A stretch of DNA of 64,000 nt from UBA6115 sp050953005 (GTDB lineage: Bacteria > Bacillota > Clostridia > Christensenellales > Aristaeellaceae): the NCBI GenBank assembly GCA_050953005.1, contig JBMNLV010000003.1, positions 62,001 through 126,000 on the forward strand. Reading direction: 5' to 3'. The translations under genes were made by a program, and so were the position numbers. Under the pieces are notes generated by a model, which was not told the origin of the DNA, searched no databases, and saw only the letters and a program-made list of their open reading frames with translations. The stretch's first letter is position 1; every line of letters starts with the position of its first letter. Shown here piece after piece: positions 8,272 through 17,322 of this stretch.

Positions 8272-8319
8272 CCCGAGTTGTAGAATAGAGTGAAACCCGA
8301 GTTGTAGAATGAAGTGAAA
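8272..8319 (+). repeat. Two 24-bp tandem copies of an IS30-like terminal sequence
   Basis: CCCGAGTTGTAGAATAGAGTGAAA (8272-8295, written here only for orientation of its start CCCGAGTTG) is followed at once by a 22/24 identical copy at 8296-8319. The second copy leads into an IS30-like start region at 8381. The unit resembles, in inverted orientation, the right end of the IS30 relic near 7983-8010 (about 18 of 25 positions), so it is probably an IS terminal repeat that was duplicated. Confidence 0.7.
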
Positions 8320-8380
8320 CAGAAAAGCTCATGAGAATCCTGCAAGATGGAATCATCACAAACACATCGGGAGGATTAAC

Positions 8381-8494
8381 ATGAGCCACTGCAAGTATAC
8401 CAAAAAACGCAAGAAAGGAGAACACATTAGTATCATCCTCCGGACATATTCTGTCCCGCGCGGGTCATTTATTGCTTGGTTGTGTGATCTTTAA
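8381..8494 (+). pseudogene. 5' fragment of a second IS30-like transposase
   Basis: ATG at 8381 behind GGGAGGATT, encoding MSHCKYTKKRKKGEHIS, the sort of basic N-terminus that starts IS30-type transposases. The frame closes after 37 codons at a TAA that is part of the TTAA flanking the IS5-family element (8491-8494), and no continuation is seen on the far side. A broken remnant. Confidence 0.5.
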
Positions 8495-9337
8495 GGAACC
8501 ACTGACTAACGAACTTTTTGAGTCTCTATCGCTCACCAGTCTAGAGATTTTTTCTAATCTGCGGAAAGCTTGGGGAGATCTTCCTGCATTTTTAGCTCCA
8601 AATCCAGGTTTTCTTGACCGCTCAGGGCTTTTTCCCTTTCTTTTTCCTGCCTTTGGGCATACCTATCCTGTCGTAAGTGCTCGGATTCTTCTGCCAGCCC
8701 TGATACACATCAGAAGGTTGGTGCCGGCTGCCAGAATGAATAGACGATTCTCGTTCTTGTTCAGACCCTTGTATCGTGTTTTCCGGTAACCAAACTCTGC
8801 CTTGAAGTAACGAAATACAAACTCCACTTTGCCGCGCACCCGGGACTTCATCCGGTCGATCTCTCTGTTCCAGAAGCTGCCGACAGTTAATCCGCTCCGA
8901 TAAATCTTACCTTTGCGTCCGTTGATATAAAAATGGATACCGGACTTCTTTGCGTCATGCCGGATTTCAGATCGTTTCTCCAGCCCGGCTTATCCGTTGT
9001 CTCCATATACTGAATGGTCTCCTTCCCGGATAAGATGATGTGCTTGTGTCACTTCCTGCGCGTTCGCTGTTGTTGTCACCAGGCTGTGGATTAAGCCGCT
9101 TCCCGCAATAGAAATGCGGCTCAACAAGGCTCACCCACTCATCCCAGGGGATGATTTCTTCCATGATGTCTAAAAAATGCTCTCACTTCGACACCCTGCG
9201 GCAACCGCCGTATTCCATATCTGTAAAGTTCTGCTGTTTCATGATCAATTTCACCTGTTCTCTTCACTTTTCTTGCCTTATTATACCATGAAACAAACTG
9301 CATAGTTCATTGGACGATTAAGTCAAGGGTTCCTTAA
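8491..9337 (-). mobile_element. IS5-family element with intact ends and internal deletion
   Basis: The ends GGAACCACTGACT (8495-8507) and AGTCAAGGGTTCC (9321-9333) form inverted repeats with 11 of 13 matches. TTAA is duplicated immediately outside both (8491-8494 and 9334-9337), which fits a four-base IS5 target duplication. The body of 839 bp is too short for a full IS5-type transposase and contains a broken gene on the minus strand. It could in principle still be mobilised in trans by a related transposase; that is inference. Confidence 0.78.
8663..9164 (-). pseudogene. Internally deleted IS5-family transposase
   Basis: The N-terminal fragment MEEIIPWDEWVSLVEPHFYCGKR begins at 9164 (first ten residues are the family hallmark MEEIIPWDEW). 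The C-terminal fragment begins around 8851 and contains VRGKVEFVFRYFK, FGYRKTRYKGLNKN and LFILAAGTNLL, the conserved IS5 YRGLxKN region. The DDE core between them is missing or scrambled, and the parts are in different frames. Not functional. Confidence 0.82.
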
Positions 9338-9360
9338 CGTTTCCGGATTTCCGGATTTTT

Positions 9361-11157
9361 TTACTTCTTTGGCGGATAGGTATACCGCGCAATCAAGCGC
9401 GGGATGTTCCCGTAAATGCCATAGGCATCGGCGTAAATCCGATAACGCTTCCCAAGCTCCCACACGGTCTTGGTCTGGTTTTCCACCAGCACCAGGCGTT
9501 CATTTCCGCTGCCATCCGCTGCATCCATGATAACCAGTTGAGGCTTGTTGCTGATAATCTCCGTCACCGGCCCGGTAAACACATAAATCTGTGTGTTGGC
9601 AATGCGTGTGTTCATGTTGGCAAGCAGGTCAGGATACCCCCAGGAATCCAGCGCCCAAGCTTTCTTGGTGTAAATATCAGGGTCAGGCAAATAATAAATA
9701 TCATACTTCACGGTAGTCGGGTTCCTGTTAGGAAAATCCGCCCGGATCTCTACGGTGTTCATCCCGATTTTTGAAAATACCGCGTCAAAGCTGAACACAC
9801 CGGTACTGCCTAATTGGGAAGTGTCCAGGTTTTCATGAGGGCTCAGCACGGTAATGGTAGCGCCCGCCCGCGTTGTGGCATGAATGGTCATGGTGGATTT
9901 GGAGCTCTCATCATCCAGGGTGCTAGCCAAATCCAGAGGAATATCCTGCACAGCACGGTAAATGGTGATAGTGATGGAATTCTCCCTGTAATACTGACTG
10001 CGTACAGAAATATTGATAACGTTGTTACCGACCGGCTGCACAGCGGCATTGTAGCTGATATAGCCGTTTTGAGTGTTTACAAAGGATGAAAAATCCTCCC
10101 CGTTGATGAAGACCTTGCTGTTTTGCATCACATGAAACTTGATGTTATACACCGGTGTGCTGACCTCTAGATAAGTGACATCCGGATTGATCAGGGTAAT
10201 GGGCGACAACGGAATATCAATGGTATAGCGTATCGCTTCCATTTGCCTTTGTTCTCCAGAGGAAGTACGGATAAAGGGGGTCAACTCCACCTCCATGCTG
10301 GGCTGGGTTAGATTCTCAATCAGCTCATACCAGAAATAATCCGCCACCTGCAGTGTAGCGTAACCGCCAGTGACAATATAAGACTTTCGCAGCTCCTTGA
10401 TATAAATCTGCGCCCCTTCCGGCGCCGGAATAGCAATAGTATGGGCAGCCATATCATCAAGGATAGAAGCTGAGATGATTGGTTGCGGAACTGATGAGCT
10501 TTGCGCACGCCGCTCCAGCCAGGGCATAACCAAAAATTGATAGGCTGCAAATAAACCAGCCAACAGCAGCAAAACAACGGCAACGACAGGCAAAAACCGC
10601 CGCCAGCCAAATAAACGCTTGCGTTTCTTGCGGGGAAGCGGCAATGCCATGTTGCCAAATTGATTGTCTGCAAGCTGTTGGGGATAATGAACATCATCCC
10701 CGGCGATGGCATGGTAAGTGGGTTGGTCAACAAAACCATCATAATCCACCGTTGGGGTATCCTGCAGCCACTCACTCTGCTGTCGGCGCTGTGCTGCCGG
10801 ATCCGCAAAGAAACGGTTGCGGCGCATAGCTCCGGATACTACACTGCTTCCTGAGGGAGCAAAGCCACGTTGCGCGCCGCGGGAACGCAATTGTTTTTGC
10901 CTGATCTCTCCCCTGCGTTTGCGCTCATGCAGGCTGAGCATCTCCAAGGCAAGCTTGTCCAACTTGTCTGTTTGTACAGACTCATTGCCAAACTCATCCA
11001 CACGGATGAGGATTTCCTCATCCTGCTGATAGCTGGTAGTTTTCTTAATATCAGCTGTGGGCTTGACTTTATCCGGCCGGGGTGCCAAGGGTTCACCACA
11101 GCGGAAGCATCGCGGAAAGCTGGCGCGATTCCAATGCCCGCACGCAGGACATTTCAT
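9361..11157 (-). CDS. Zinc-ribbon single-pass membrane protein with large extracellular region
   Basis: 598-residue protein. It opens with a zinc ribbon having C3, C6, C17 and C20, exactly the spacing of the protein at 1-1508. A long, charged, probably disordered cytoplasmic segment (about 25-170) and a basic RKKRKRLFGWRR motif follow, then one membrane helix (about 188-211) and an extracellular part of nearly 390 residues rich in beta strands. The C-terminus (VWELGKRYRIYADAYGIYGN) looks like an OB or beta-sandwich fold. The TTG just before the ATG is a less likely start. It follows lepA by about 40 bases. Function unknown; possibly an envelope-sensing or assembly protein. Confidence 0.8.
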   Translation of the reverse strand: MKCPACGHWNRASFPRCFRCGEPLAPRPDKVKPTADIKKTTSYQQDEEILIRVDEFGNESVQTDKLDKLALEMLSLHERKRRGEIRQKQLRSRGAQRGFAPSGSSVVSGAMRRNRFFADPAAQRRQQSEWLQDTPTVDYDGFVDQPTYHAIAGDDVHYPQQLADNQFGNMALPLPRKKRKRLFGWRRFLPVVAVVLLLLAGLFAAYQFLVMPWLERRAQSSSVPQPIISASILDDMAAHTIAIPAPEGAQIYIKELRKSYIVTGGYATLQVADYFWYELIENLTQPSMEVELTPFIRTSSGEQRQMEAIRYTIDIPLSPITLINPDVTYLEVSTPVYNIKFHVMQNSKVFINGEDFSSFVNTQNGYISYNAAVQPVGNNVINISVRSQYYRENSITITIYRAVQDIPLDLASTLDDESSKSTMTIHATTRAGATITVLSPHENLDTSQLGSTGVFSFDAVFSKIGMNTVEIRADFPNRNPTTVKYDIYYLPDPDIYTKKAWALDSWGYPDLLANMNTRIANTQIYVFTGPVTEIISNKPQLVIMDAADGSGNERLVLVENQTKTVWELGKRYRIYADAYGIYGNIPRLIARYTYPPKK

Positions 11158-11198
11158 CAACCCACCACCTTTGTCCGGCCATGATTATGGCGCATTGC

Positions 11199-13007
11199 CT
11201 AATCATCCCCCATTTTAAGCACCGCGATGAAAGCTTCACTGGGCAATTCCACGCTGCCAAACTTACGCATGCGCTTCTTGCCTTCCTTTTGTTTTTCAAG
11301 CAGTTTCTTCTTCCGGGTGATATCACCGCCATAGCATTTGGCAAGCACGTCTTTGCGCACAGCCTTGACCGTCTCCCGGGCAATGATCTTTGAGCCAATC
11401 GCGCCCTGGATGGGAATTTCAAACTGCTGCCGCGGAATAACTTCCTTCAGCTTCTCAGCAATATTACGCGCCCGTCCATAGGCCTTGTCCTTGTGCACAA
11501 TCATGGTAAACGCATCGCATATCTCACCATTGAGCAGAAAATCCAGCTTGACCAGGTCGCTGTCATAATAGCCTTTCAGCTCATAGTCCAAAGAGGCATA
11601 GCCACGGCTGCGGCTTTTGAGCTGGTCAAAAAAGTCGTAAATAACTTCATTCAGCGGCATGTCATAGGTCAGTTTGACCCGGCCGCCCTCATACTGCATA
11701 TCACGGAACATCCCCCGCTTGTCACGGCAAAGCTCCATCAATGTACCCACATACTCCTGGGGCGTGAAGATAGTCGCCAGCACATATGGCTCACGCATAG
11801 ACTCAATCTCGCTCTGGTCCGGCAGGTTACTGGGGTTGTCTATATCCACCACTTCCCCGTTTGTCTTAACAATCTCATAAATAACATTGGGCACCGTGGT
11901 AATCAGGCCAAGATCAAATTCACGTTCCAGACGTTCCTGAATGATTTCCATATGCAGCAGCCCCAAAAAACCACAGCGGAAGCCATAACCCAGGGCAGAG
12001 CTGGTTTCAGGTTCAAAGGTTAAAGAAGCATCGTTCATGCGCAGCTTGTCCAGCGCGTCGCGCAAAGCCGGGTAATCTGCCCCGTCGGCTGGATAGATAC
12101 CACAATAAACCATAGGAACAGCCTGCTTGTAACCGGGAAGCGGGTTAGCCGCGGGTTCCAGTGCGTTGGTGATGGTATCACCAACGCGCGTCTCGCGCAC
12201 CTCCTTGATGGAGGCACTGACATAGCCTACTTCACCCGCGCTGAGACGCTCGCCAGGCTCGAAGTTCGGCATTAATTTGCCTACCTCCACCACATCAAAC
12301 TCTGCGCCGGTTTGCATCAGCCTCATCCGCATACCTGGTGCCAGGGTGCCATTCATCACTCGAACATAGCAAATAACACCCTTGTAATTATCATACACCG
12401 CGTCAAATATCAGCGCCTGTAAGGGAGCCCGGTCGTCGCCTTCGGGCGGGGGAATGCGCTTCACGATGGTTTCCAGTACATCCTCGATGCCCGTCCCCAT
12501 CTTGGCTGACACCAGCGGCGCATCCTGAGCGGACAAGCCGATAAGCTCTTCGATTTCCTCACATGCTTCCTCCGGCTGGGCGCTGGGCAGGTCGATCTTG
12601 TTGATAACTGGAATAATCTCCAAATCATGCTCCAGCGCCAGATAGACGTTTGCCAGGGTTTGGGCCTCTACACCCTGGGTTGCGTCCACTATCAGCAACG
12701 CGCCCTCACAGGCAGCCAGCGCACGGCTGACCTCATAGGTAAAATCCACGTGGCCTGGAGTGTCAATAAGGTTAAGAATATAGGTCCTGCCATCCCTTGC
12801 TGTATAGTTCATGTTGACTGCCTTGGATTTGATCGTAATGCCACGCTCACGCTCTAACTCCATGCTGTCGAGCATCTGATCCATCATTTGACGCTGATCA
12901 AACACGCCGGTTTTTTCAAGGATACGGTCAGCCAGCGTGCTTTTCCCGTGGTCAATATGAGCAATGATACAAAAATTCCTAATTTTCTCCAGCCGTTGGT
13001 TTGCCAT
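11199..13007 (-). CDS. lepA: Elongation factor 4 (LepA)
   Basis: 602-residue ribosome-associated translational GTPase, the normal LepA length. It shows G1 AHIDHGKSTL, G3 DTPGHVDF, G4 NKIDLPSA, and the C-terminal LepA-specific region with AFTMIVHKDKAYGRARN and GGDITRKKKLLEKQKEGKKR. The frame is open 18 bases further upstream, but ATG 13007 is preceded by GGAGGT at good spacing and matches the conserved MANQRLEKIRNFCIIAH start. The ribosome site overlaps the murC stop, so it is coupled to murC. Confidence 0.98.
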   Translation of the reverse strand: MANQRLEKIRNFCIIAHIDHGKSTLADRILEKTGVFDQRQMMDQMLDSMELERERGITIKSKAVNMNYTARDGRTYILNLIDTPGHVDFTYEVSRALAACEGALLIVDATQGVEAQTLANVYLALEHDLEIIPVINKIDLPSAQPEEACEEIEELIGLSAQDAPLVSAKMGTGIEDVLETIVKRIPPPEGDDRAPLQALIFDAVYDNYKGVICYVRVMNGTLAPGMRMRLMQTGAEFDVVEVGKLMPNFEPGERLSAGEVGYVSASIKEVRETRVGDTITNALEPAANPLPGYKQAVPMVYCGIYPADGADYPALRDALDKLRMNDASLTFEPETSSALGYGFRCGFLGLLHMEIIQERLEREFDLGLITTVPNVIYEIVKTNGEVVDIDNPSNLPDQSEIESMREPYVLATIFTPQEYVGTLMELCRDKRGMFRDMQYEGGRVKLTYDMPLNEVIYDFFDQLKSRSRGYASLDYELKGYYDSDLVKLDFLLNGEICDAFTMIVHKDKAYGRARNIAEKLKEVIPRQQFEIPIQGAIGSKIIARETVKAVRKDVLAKCYGGDITRKKKLLEKQKEGKKRMRKFGSVELPSEAFIAVLKMGDD

Positions 13008-13017
13008 GATACCTCCG

Positions 13018-14430
13018 TCAGGCATTTGTTTTTGCCTGGCGCGCGTGCGCGTTCATTTGATCGTTGAGCAAGTTGATGTTACCGCAACCCATGGTCAGCA
13101 CCAAATCCCCTGGCTGACCGTTTTGGAGCAACCAGGTTTCAGTATCATCAAAGCCAGGCGTGTGGTAAGCCTGGATACCGTGACGGCGCATCCCTTCCAC
13201 CAGCATGGGCGTACTGATGTCTCCCGGATCTTTTTCGCGCGCGGCAAATATATCAGTCACCAGAGTGATGTCGGCTTCCTGGGTGCATGTGAGATAATCC
13301 TCAAACAGCGTTTTGACACGTGTAAAGGTATGCGGCTGCATAACAGCGATTACCCTGCGCCCCTGAAGCTTGGCCATCGCAACAGCCACGCGCATCTCTG
13401 CTGGATTATGGCCATAGTCATGGTAAAGCTCCATGCCTTGAACCGTCCCTGTGTGTTCAAAGCGCCTGTGCGCGCCGGTAAAACGCGCCAAACTGTCAGC
13501 CGCTGCCTGGACAGGCAGTCCTTGTTCATGCGCGACCGCCAAAGCACACAGCGCATGCAGCGCATTATACTTGCCAGGAACACGCAAGGCCGCTTGACAC
13601 AGCGACCGACCTGCGCAAAGAAGCTTGAAGTGCGCATTGCCCAGGCTGTCATAACGCAAGTCCCCAAAGGAATATTCAAAGCCCGCGTCCTCACCAAAGG
13701 TGATAATCTTTCGTCTCATGGGCTTCAGGCGTGAAACAACCCGGCGCACCCGCGGATCACTTCCCAACGCGATAAGGGTTCCATCTTTCGGCAAACGTTC
13801 CAAAAACTGCAGGTACGCAGCCTCAACATGGGCCATATCGCCATAGCAATCCAGGTGATCCTCCTCAATGTTCAACAGGGCAGCAAGAGTGACCGGCATA
13901 TGGAGAAAGCTGCGGTTAAACTCACAGGCTTCAGCGATAAACAAGCTGCTTTTCCCAACCCTGACACTGCCACCAATCGCATCCAGGCTACCGCCCAAGT
14001 GAACGCTGGGATCAGCACCCAGGTCAGTAAATACCTGCGCAATCATAGCGCTGGTGGTTGTTTTTCCATGGGTACCGCAAACACAAATCTGGTATCTGGA
14101 AGTTTCCATGATCTGCCCCAGCAACACCGCGCGTTCCATTTGCGGAATCCCCAGCCGTGCCGCTTCCACGCGTTCCGGGTCCTCTTCCGCGATGGCCGCG
14201 GAATAAGCCAGAAGCCCGGCGCCTGCAACCATATGCGGGTGATGGCCCGCACGCACATCAAGTCCCATATCCTTTAATATAGCAAGGGTATATGAATCAA
14301 CAGAGTCACTGCCGGACACGGTAAAGCCCTCATGTGCAAGCATCTGTGCGAGCCCGGACATACTTGACCCGCCGATGCCCACCATGTGCACCCGCTGCCC
14401 CTTGTAATCCGCCAGTTTTACCTGCTCCAT
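13018..14430 (-). CDS. murC: UDP-N-acetylmuramate--L-alanine ligase
   Basis: 470-residue cytoplasmic ligase that adds L-alanine to UDP-MurNAc in peptidoglycan synthesis. It has the N-terminal Rossmann motif VGIGGSSMSGLAQML, the ATP loop CGTHGKTTTSAM near residue 110, the NIEEDHLDCYG segment, the later TGAHRRFEHTG and YHDYGHNPAE motifs, and a C-terminal ligase domain. ATG 14430 is chosen because AGGGGTGAGGA precedes it and because upstream in-frame codons fall inside the promoter. Its stop lies 11 bases before the lepA start. Confidence 0.97.
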   Translation of the reverse strand: MEQVKLADYKGQRVHMVGIGGSSMSGLAQMLAHEGFTVSGSDSVDSYTLAILKDMGLDVRAGHHPHMVAGAGLLAYSAAIAEEDPERVEAARLGIPQMERAVLLGQIMETSRYQICVCGTHGKTTTSAMIAQVFTDLGADPSVHLGGSLDAIGGSVRVGKSSLFIAEACEFNRSFLHMPVTLAALLNIEEDHLDCYGDMAHVEAAYLQFLERLPKDGTLIALGSDPRVRRVVSRLKPMRRKIITFGEDAGFEYSFGDLRYDSLGNAHFKLLCAGRSLCQAALRVPGKYNALHALCALAVAHEQGLPVQAAADSLARFTGAHRRFEHTGTVQGMELYHDYGHNPAEMRVAVAMAKLQGRRVIAVMQPHTFTRVKTLFEDYLTCTQEADITLVTDIFAAREKDPGDISTPMLVEGMRRHGIQAYHTPGFDDTETWLLQNGQPGDLVLTMGCGNINLLNDQMNAHARQAKTNA

Positions 14431-14461
14431 GTCCTCACCCCTTTGGTCAATCCGGTGCTTT

Positions 14462-14490
14462 ATTATACAGTTGACCGTGGTTGAATACAA
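14462..14490 (-). promoter_or_regulatory. Promoter of murC-lepA
   Basis: Minus strand TTGTAT (14490-14485), 17-base spacer, TATAAT (14467-14462), about 32 bases before the murC start. Confidence 0.68.
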
Positions 14491-14502
14491 GTTGCGCCCA
14501 TA

Positions 14503-15309
14503 TCACCCACGTCCCGCCTGGTGACGCGCGAAGCAAAACAGGTATTGTTGAAGGATGCCGGACATACCCTTGAAACGCTGCGCAGGAAATCCCTCCTTAT
14601 AATGCTCCTGGAGCACCCGCTCAATCCACACATCCACGGGAAAAGCGTCCATGCGCTGATAGGCAAAGAGCATCACACAGGCAGCCACTTTCTTGCCCAC
14701 GCCTGGAAAAAGCTGCAAGGCAGTGTCGAGCTCGGCATCATCAAGGTGACGCAAAACCTCCAGGTTGACGGTACCCTCATCAACCATCCACGCTGTCTCA
14801 AGCACATATGGCACCCGATACCCCAAACCACAGGCAGCCAATTCATCAGTATTGGCTGCTGCCAAAGCAGCAGGCTCAGGAAAAGCGAAAACATCCTGAC
14901 AGATGAACCTGCCATAACGCCGCGCCAGTGACTCAACACAAGAGCGAATAGCTGGAATGGACTTGCGCTGTGAGATGATAAAGCAAATCAATGCCTCAAA
15001 AGGTTGCTGCCGAAGAATCTTAACACCTCGTGCATACTGATAAGCCCGGGCTAAATAAGTGTCATTTGCGCCGATAAGCGCGCCCAGTGCAGAATAATCC
15101 CGGTCAAGATCCAGATATGGCTTCCAAACCGATTCATATTCCTCCGCATTGCAGGAAAAACGGTAGGTTTCTGACGGAAACTGCTCAATGAGCACATGCT
15201 TTCCACAGGCGGTCAGTGAAAAGACGCCTTCATCATGCTGATGAAAGCGAAAACTTTGTCCGCTGTTGGCGGTCAAGGCCAGGTTGAAATCCGGAATCCG
15301 AATCAGCAT
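14503..15309 (-). CDS. 8-oxoguanine DNA glycosylase/AP lyase (OGG1-like)
   Basis: 268-residue HhH-GPD glycosylase that removes 8-oxoguanine from DNA. It has the N-terminal TBP-like domain, then FEALICFIISQRKSIPAIR, and the helix-hairpin-helix LFPGVGKKVAACVMLFAY with the catalytic lysine in GVGKK. The catalytic aspartate is in FPVDVWIERVL. The order and spacing match OGG1-type enzymes rather than Nth or MutY: no FeS cysteines are visible. ATG 15309 follows AAGGAGG. The stop is 73 bases before the murC start region, which has its own promoter. Confidence 0.88.
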   Translation of the reverse strand: MLIRIPDFNLALTANSGQSFRFHQHDEGVFSLTACGKHVLIEQFPSETYRFSCNAEEYESVWKPYLDLDRDYSALGALIGANDTYLARAYQYARGVKILRQQPFEALICFIISQRKSIPAIRSCVESLARRYGRFICQDVFAFPEPAALAAANTDELAACGLGYRVPYVLETAWMVDEGTVNLEVLRHLDDAELDTALQLFPGVGKKVAACVMLFAYQRMDAFPVDVWIERVLQEHYKEGFPAQRFKGMSGILQQYLFCFARHQAGRG

Positions 15310-15434
15310 GCTTCCTCCTTGTATAAGGGACGGTATGATTGTAACACGGTGCAATCGCTTTGACACAGAACAAGCCTACCGCCTTGAATACCAGATATTT
15401 CGACAATCCATATCCGGCGTGCACAGGACGGCCG

Positions 15435-15463
15435 GGACAGCGCAATATTTCTCATGGTATAAT
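15435..15463 (+). promoter_or_regulatory. Promoter of mnmE
   Basis: TATAAT at 15458-15463, a 17-base spacer behind a weak GGACAG (15435-15440). It lies 30 bases before the mnmE start. Confidence 0.55.
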
Positions 15464-15492
15464 GTTTATAACGGTTTTTGGAGGAGGATCAG

Positions 15493-16857
15493 ATGGAGCA
15501 GACAAGCATTGCAGCCCTTTCCACACCGCCGGGCAGGGGTGGTTTAGCCGTTATCCGCATCTCCGGATCACAGGCTGAAAGCATTCTGCGCACCCTGTTT
15601 ATACCGGTGAAACGGGACGCAACAGGCTTTGATGAACGAAAAATGATGTATGGCAAGCTCTTTCATCAGGGAAAGCTGCTGGATGAGTGTATGGCTGTCC
15701 TGTTTCGCGCACCCCGCAGCTATACCCGGGAGGATGTGGCTGAAATCCATGTTCACGCGTCTGAGCAGGTCGTCAGCAATGTTTTGCACGCTGTGTTTTC
15801 TTTGGGTGCCATTCCGGCAGCACCGGGCGAGTTTACACGTCGAGCCTTTGAAAACGGCCGCCTGGATCTATCCCAGGCGGAAGCGGTGATGCAGCTGATC
15901 GCAGCCTCCGGGCAGCAGGCGGCGGACGCTGCCCTGCGCCAGCTTCAGGGAGGTGCCCTGCGTTTTGTTCAGTCAGCGCAGGGGCAACTTATCAACCTGA
16001 TGGCTGGGGTGACGGCGGCGATTGATTACCCGGAAGAGATTGATGAAAGAGAAGCTGTAGGCAACATCGTTCCGCAGCTTTTCGCCTTGGCTGAGCAACT
16101 GAAACGCCAGGGAAGTCTCCATACCACCAGGATTTTGGAAGAAGGGCTGCAAGTAGTCATCTGCGGCAAGCCCAATGTAGGCAAATCTTCATTGCTTAAT
16201 GCGCTGCTTCAAGAGGAACGTGCCATTGTGACCGACATTCCCGGCACCACACGGGACACTGTGACCGGGAGCACCCAGATAGGAGGCATCCGGGTTAATT
16301 TGATAGATACAGCCGGCATCCGCCAAAGCGGGGAAAAAGTGGAAAAAATTGGCGTCAAGCGGGCTCTGGAAGCGGCTAAAAGCGCGGATTTGCGTCTCTT
16401 TGTGCTTGACCGCAGCCGCCTTCCGGACGCTGAGGATGAGCAGGTGCTCCACGCAATCACCGGACTGCCTTCCATATTGGTCATCAACAAGAGCGACCTG
16501 CCGGATCATCCATGCTTTACACAATGGATCAACAGCTACAGGGATAAGCTGCCCGAAAACACCATTCATCTGTCAGCCAGCACGGGAGAGGGACTGGACA
16601 GCTTGCGTCAGGCCATCCGTGCTCAGGCAGGTCAGCCGGAACACAGCGCCCTGACACTGGCCCGGCATATCAATTTGGCAAATCAGGCAGCAGGCAGCCT
16701 TCGTGACGCCGCCCAGGCCATGGAGGAGGGTATGCCACTGGATGTGTGCGCGGTGGATTTGAACGATGCGCTGGCGTCCCTGGGACGCATCACCGGGGAA
16801 AATTATTCAGAGGCTCTTTTGGATGCAGTATTCTCGAATTTCTGTGTGGGCAAATGA
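15493..16857 (+). CDS. mnmE: tRNA modification GTPase MnmE
   Basis: 454-residue GTPase that, with MnmG, modifies wobble uridine C5 of certain tRNAs. Seen: the N-terminal folate-binding region (IAALSTPPGRGGLAVIRISG), the G domain with GKPNVGKSSLLNAL, DIPGTTRDTV and NKSDLPD, and the C-terminal CVGK that carries the catalytic cysteine. ATG 15493 is preceded by GGAGGAGG; a TTG five codons earlier is unlikely. The usual partner mnmG is not in this window. Confidence 0.97.
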   Translation: MEQTSIAALSTPPGRGGLAVIRISGSQAESILRTLFIPVKRDATGFDERKMMYGKLFHQGKLLDECMAVLFRAPRSYTREDVAEIHVHASEQVVSNVLHAVFSLGAIPAAPGEFTRRAFENGRLDLSQAEAVMQLIAASGQQAADAALRQLQGGALRFVQSAQGQLINLMAGVTAAIDYPEEIDEREAVGNIVPQLFALAEQLKRQGSLHTTRILEEGLQVVICGKPNVGKSSLLNALLQEERAIVTDIPGTTRDTVTGSTQIGGIRVNLIDTAGIRQSGEKVEKIGVKRALEAAKSADLRLFVLDRSRLPDAEDEQVLHAITGLPSILVINKSDLPDHPCFTQWINSYRDKLPENTIHLSASTGEGLDSLRQAIRAQAGQPEHSALTLARHINLANQAAGSLRDAAQAMEEGMPLDVCAVDLNDALASLGRITGENYSEALLDAVFSNFCVGK

Positions 16858-16871
16858 ATCTCAGGAGAAAC

Positions 16872-17316
16872 ATGAACTATACAAAATTGGGATGTACGGG
16901 GCTGGATGTGTCGCGCATTTGCCTGGGTTGCGTGGGTTTTGACAAACACGGTACCTAGATTCACGATTGGGTGCTGGATGAGGATACCGCGCGCTGTTAT
17001 TCGCCGGGCATTGGAGTTGGAAATCAACTTTTTCGACACGGCCGATGTGTATTCCGGGGTGCCAGCGAGCAGTTTCTGGATCGGGTGCTGAAGGATCATG
17101 CATTGCGTGATGAGGTAGTCATCGCCACCAAAGTCTATTTCCCCATGAAAGATGGATCCAACACCCAGGGCTTGTCGCGCAAGCACATCCTGGACGCGGC
17201 AGATGCCAACCTCAAGCGTCTGGACACCGACTATATAGATTTGTACATCATCCACCGCCGGGACTACCAAACCCCCATTGAAGAAACTACGGAAGCACTG
17301 GACAGCCTGGGACCAA
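16872..17316 (+). pseudogene. Aldo/keto reductase, decayed N-terminal half
   Basis: Reads as the start of an aldo/keto reductase: MNYTKLGCTGLDVSRICLGC. An in-frame TAG at 16956-16958 stands where a tryptophan codon would be expected (GT*IHDWVLDEDTARCY). The remainder needs at least two frame changes to give GASEQFLDRVLK, EVVIATKVYFPMKDG, LKRLDTDYIDLYIIHRRDY and PIEETTEALDSLG. It then stops around 17316, so the second half of the barrel is missing and is replaced by the end of etfA. Recently decayed, not functional. Confidence 0.88.
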
Positions 17317-17322
17317 TTATTT

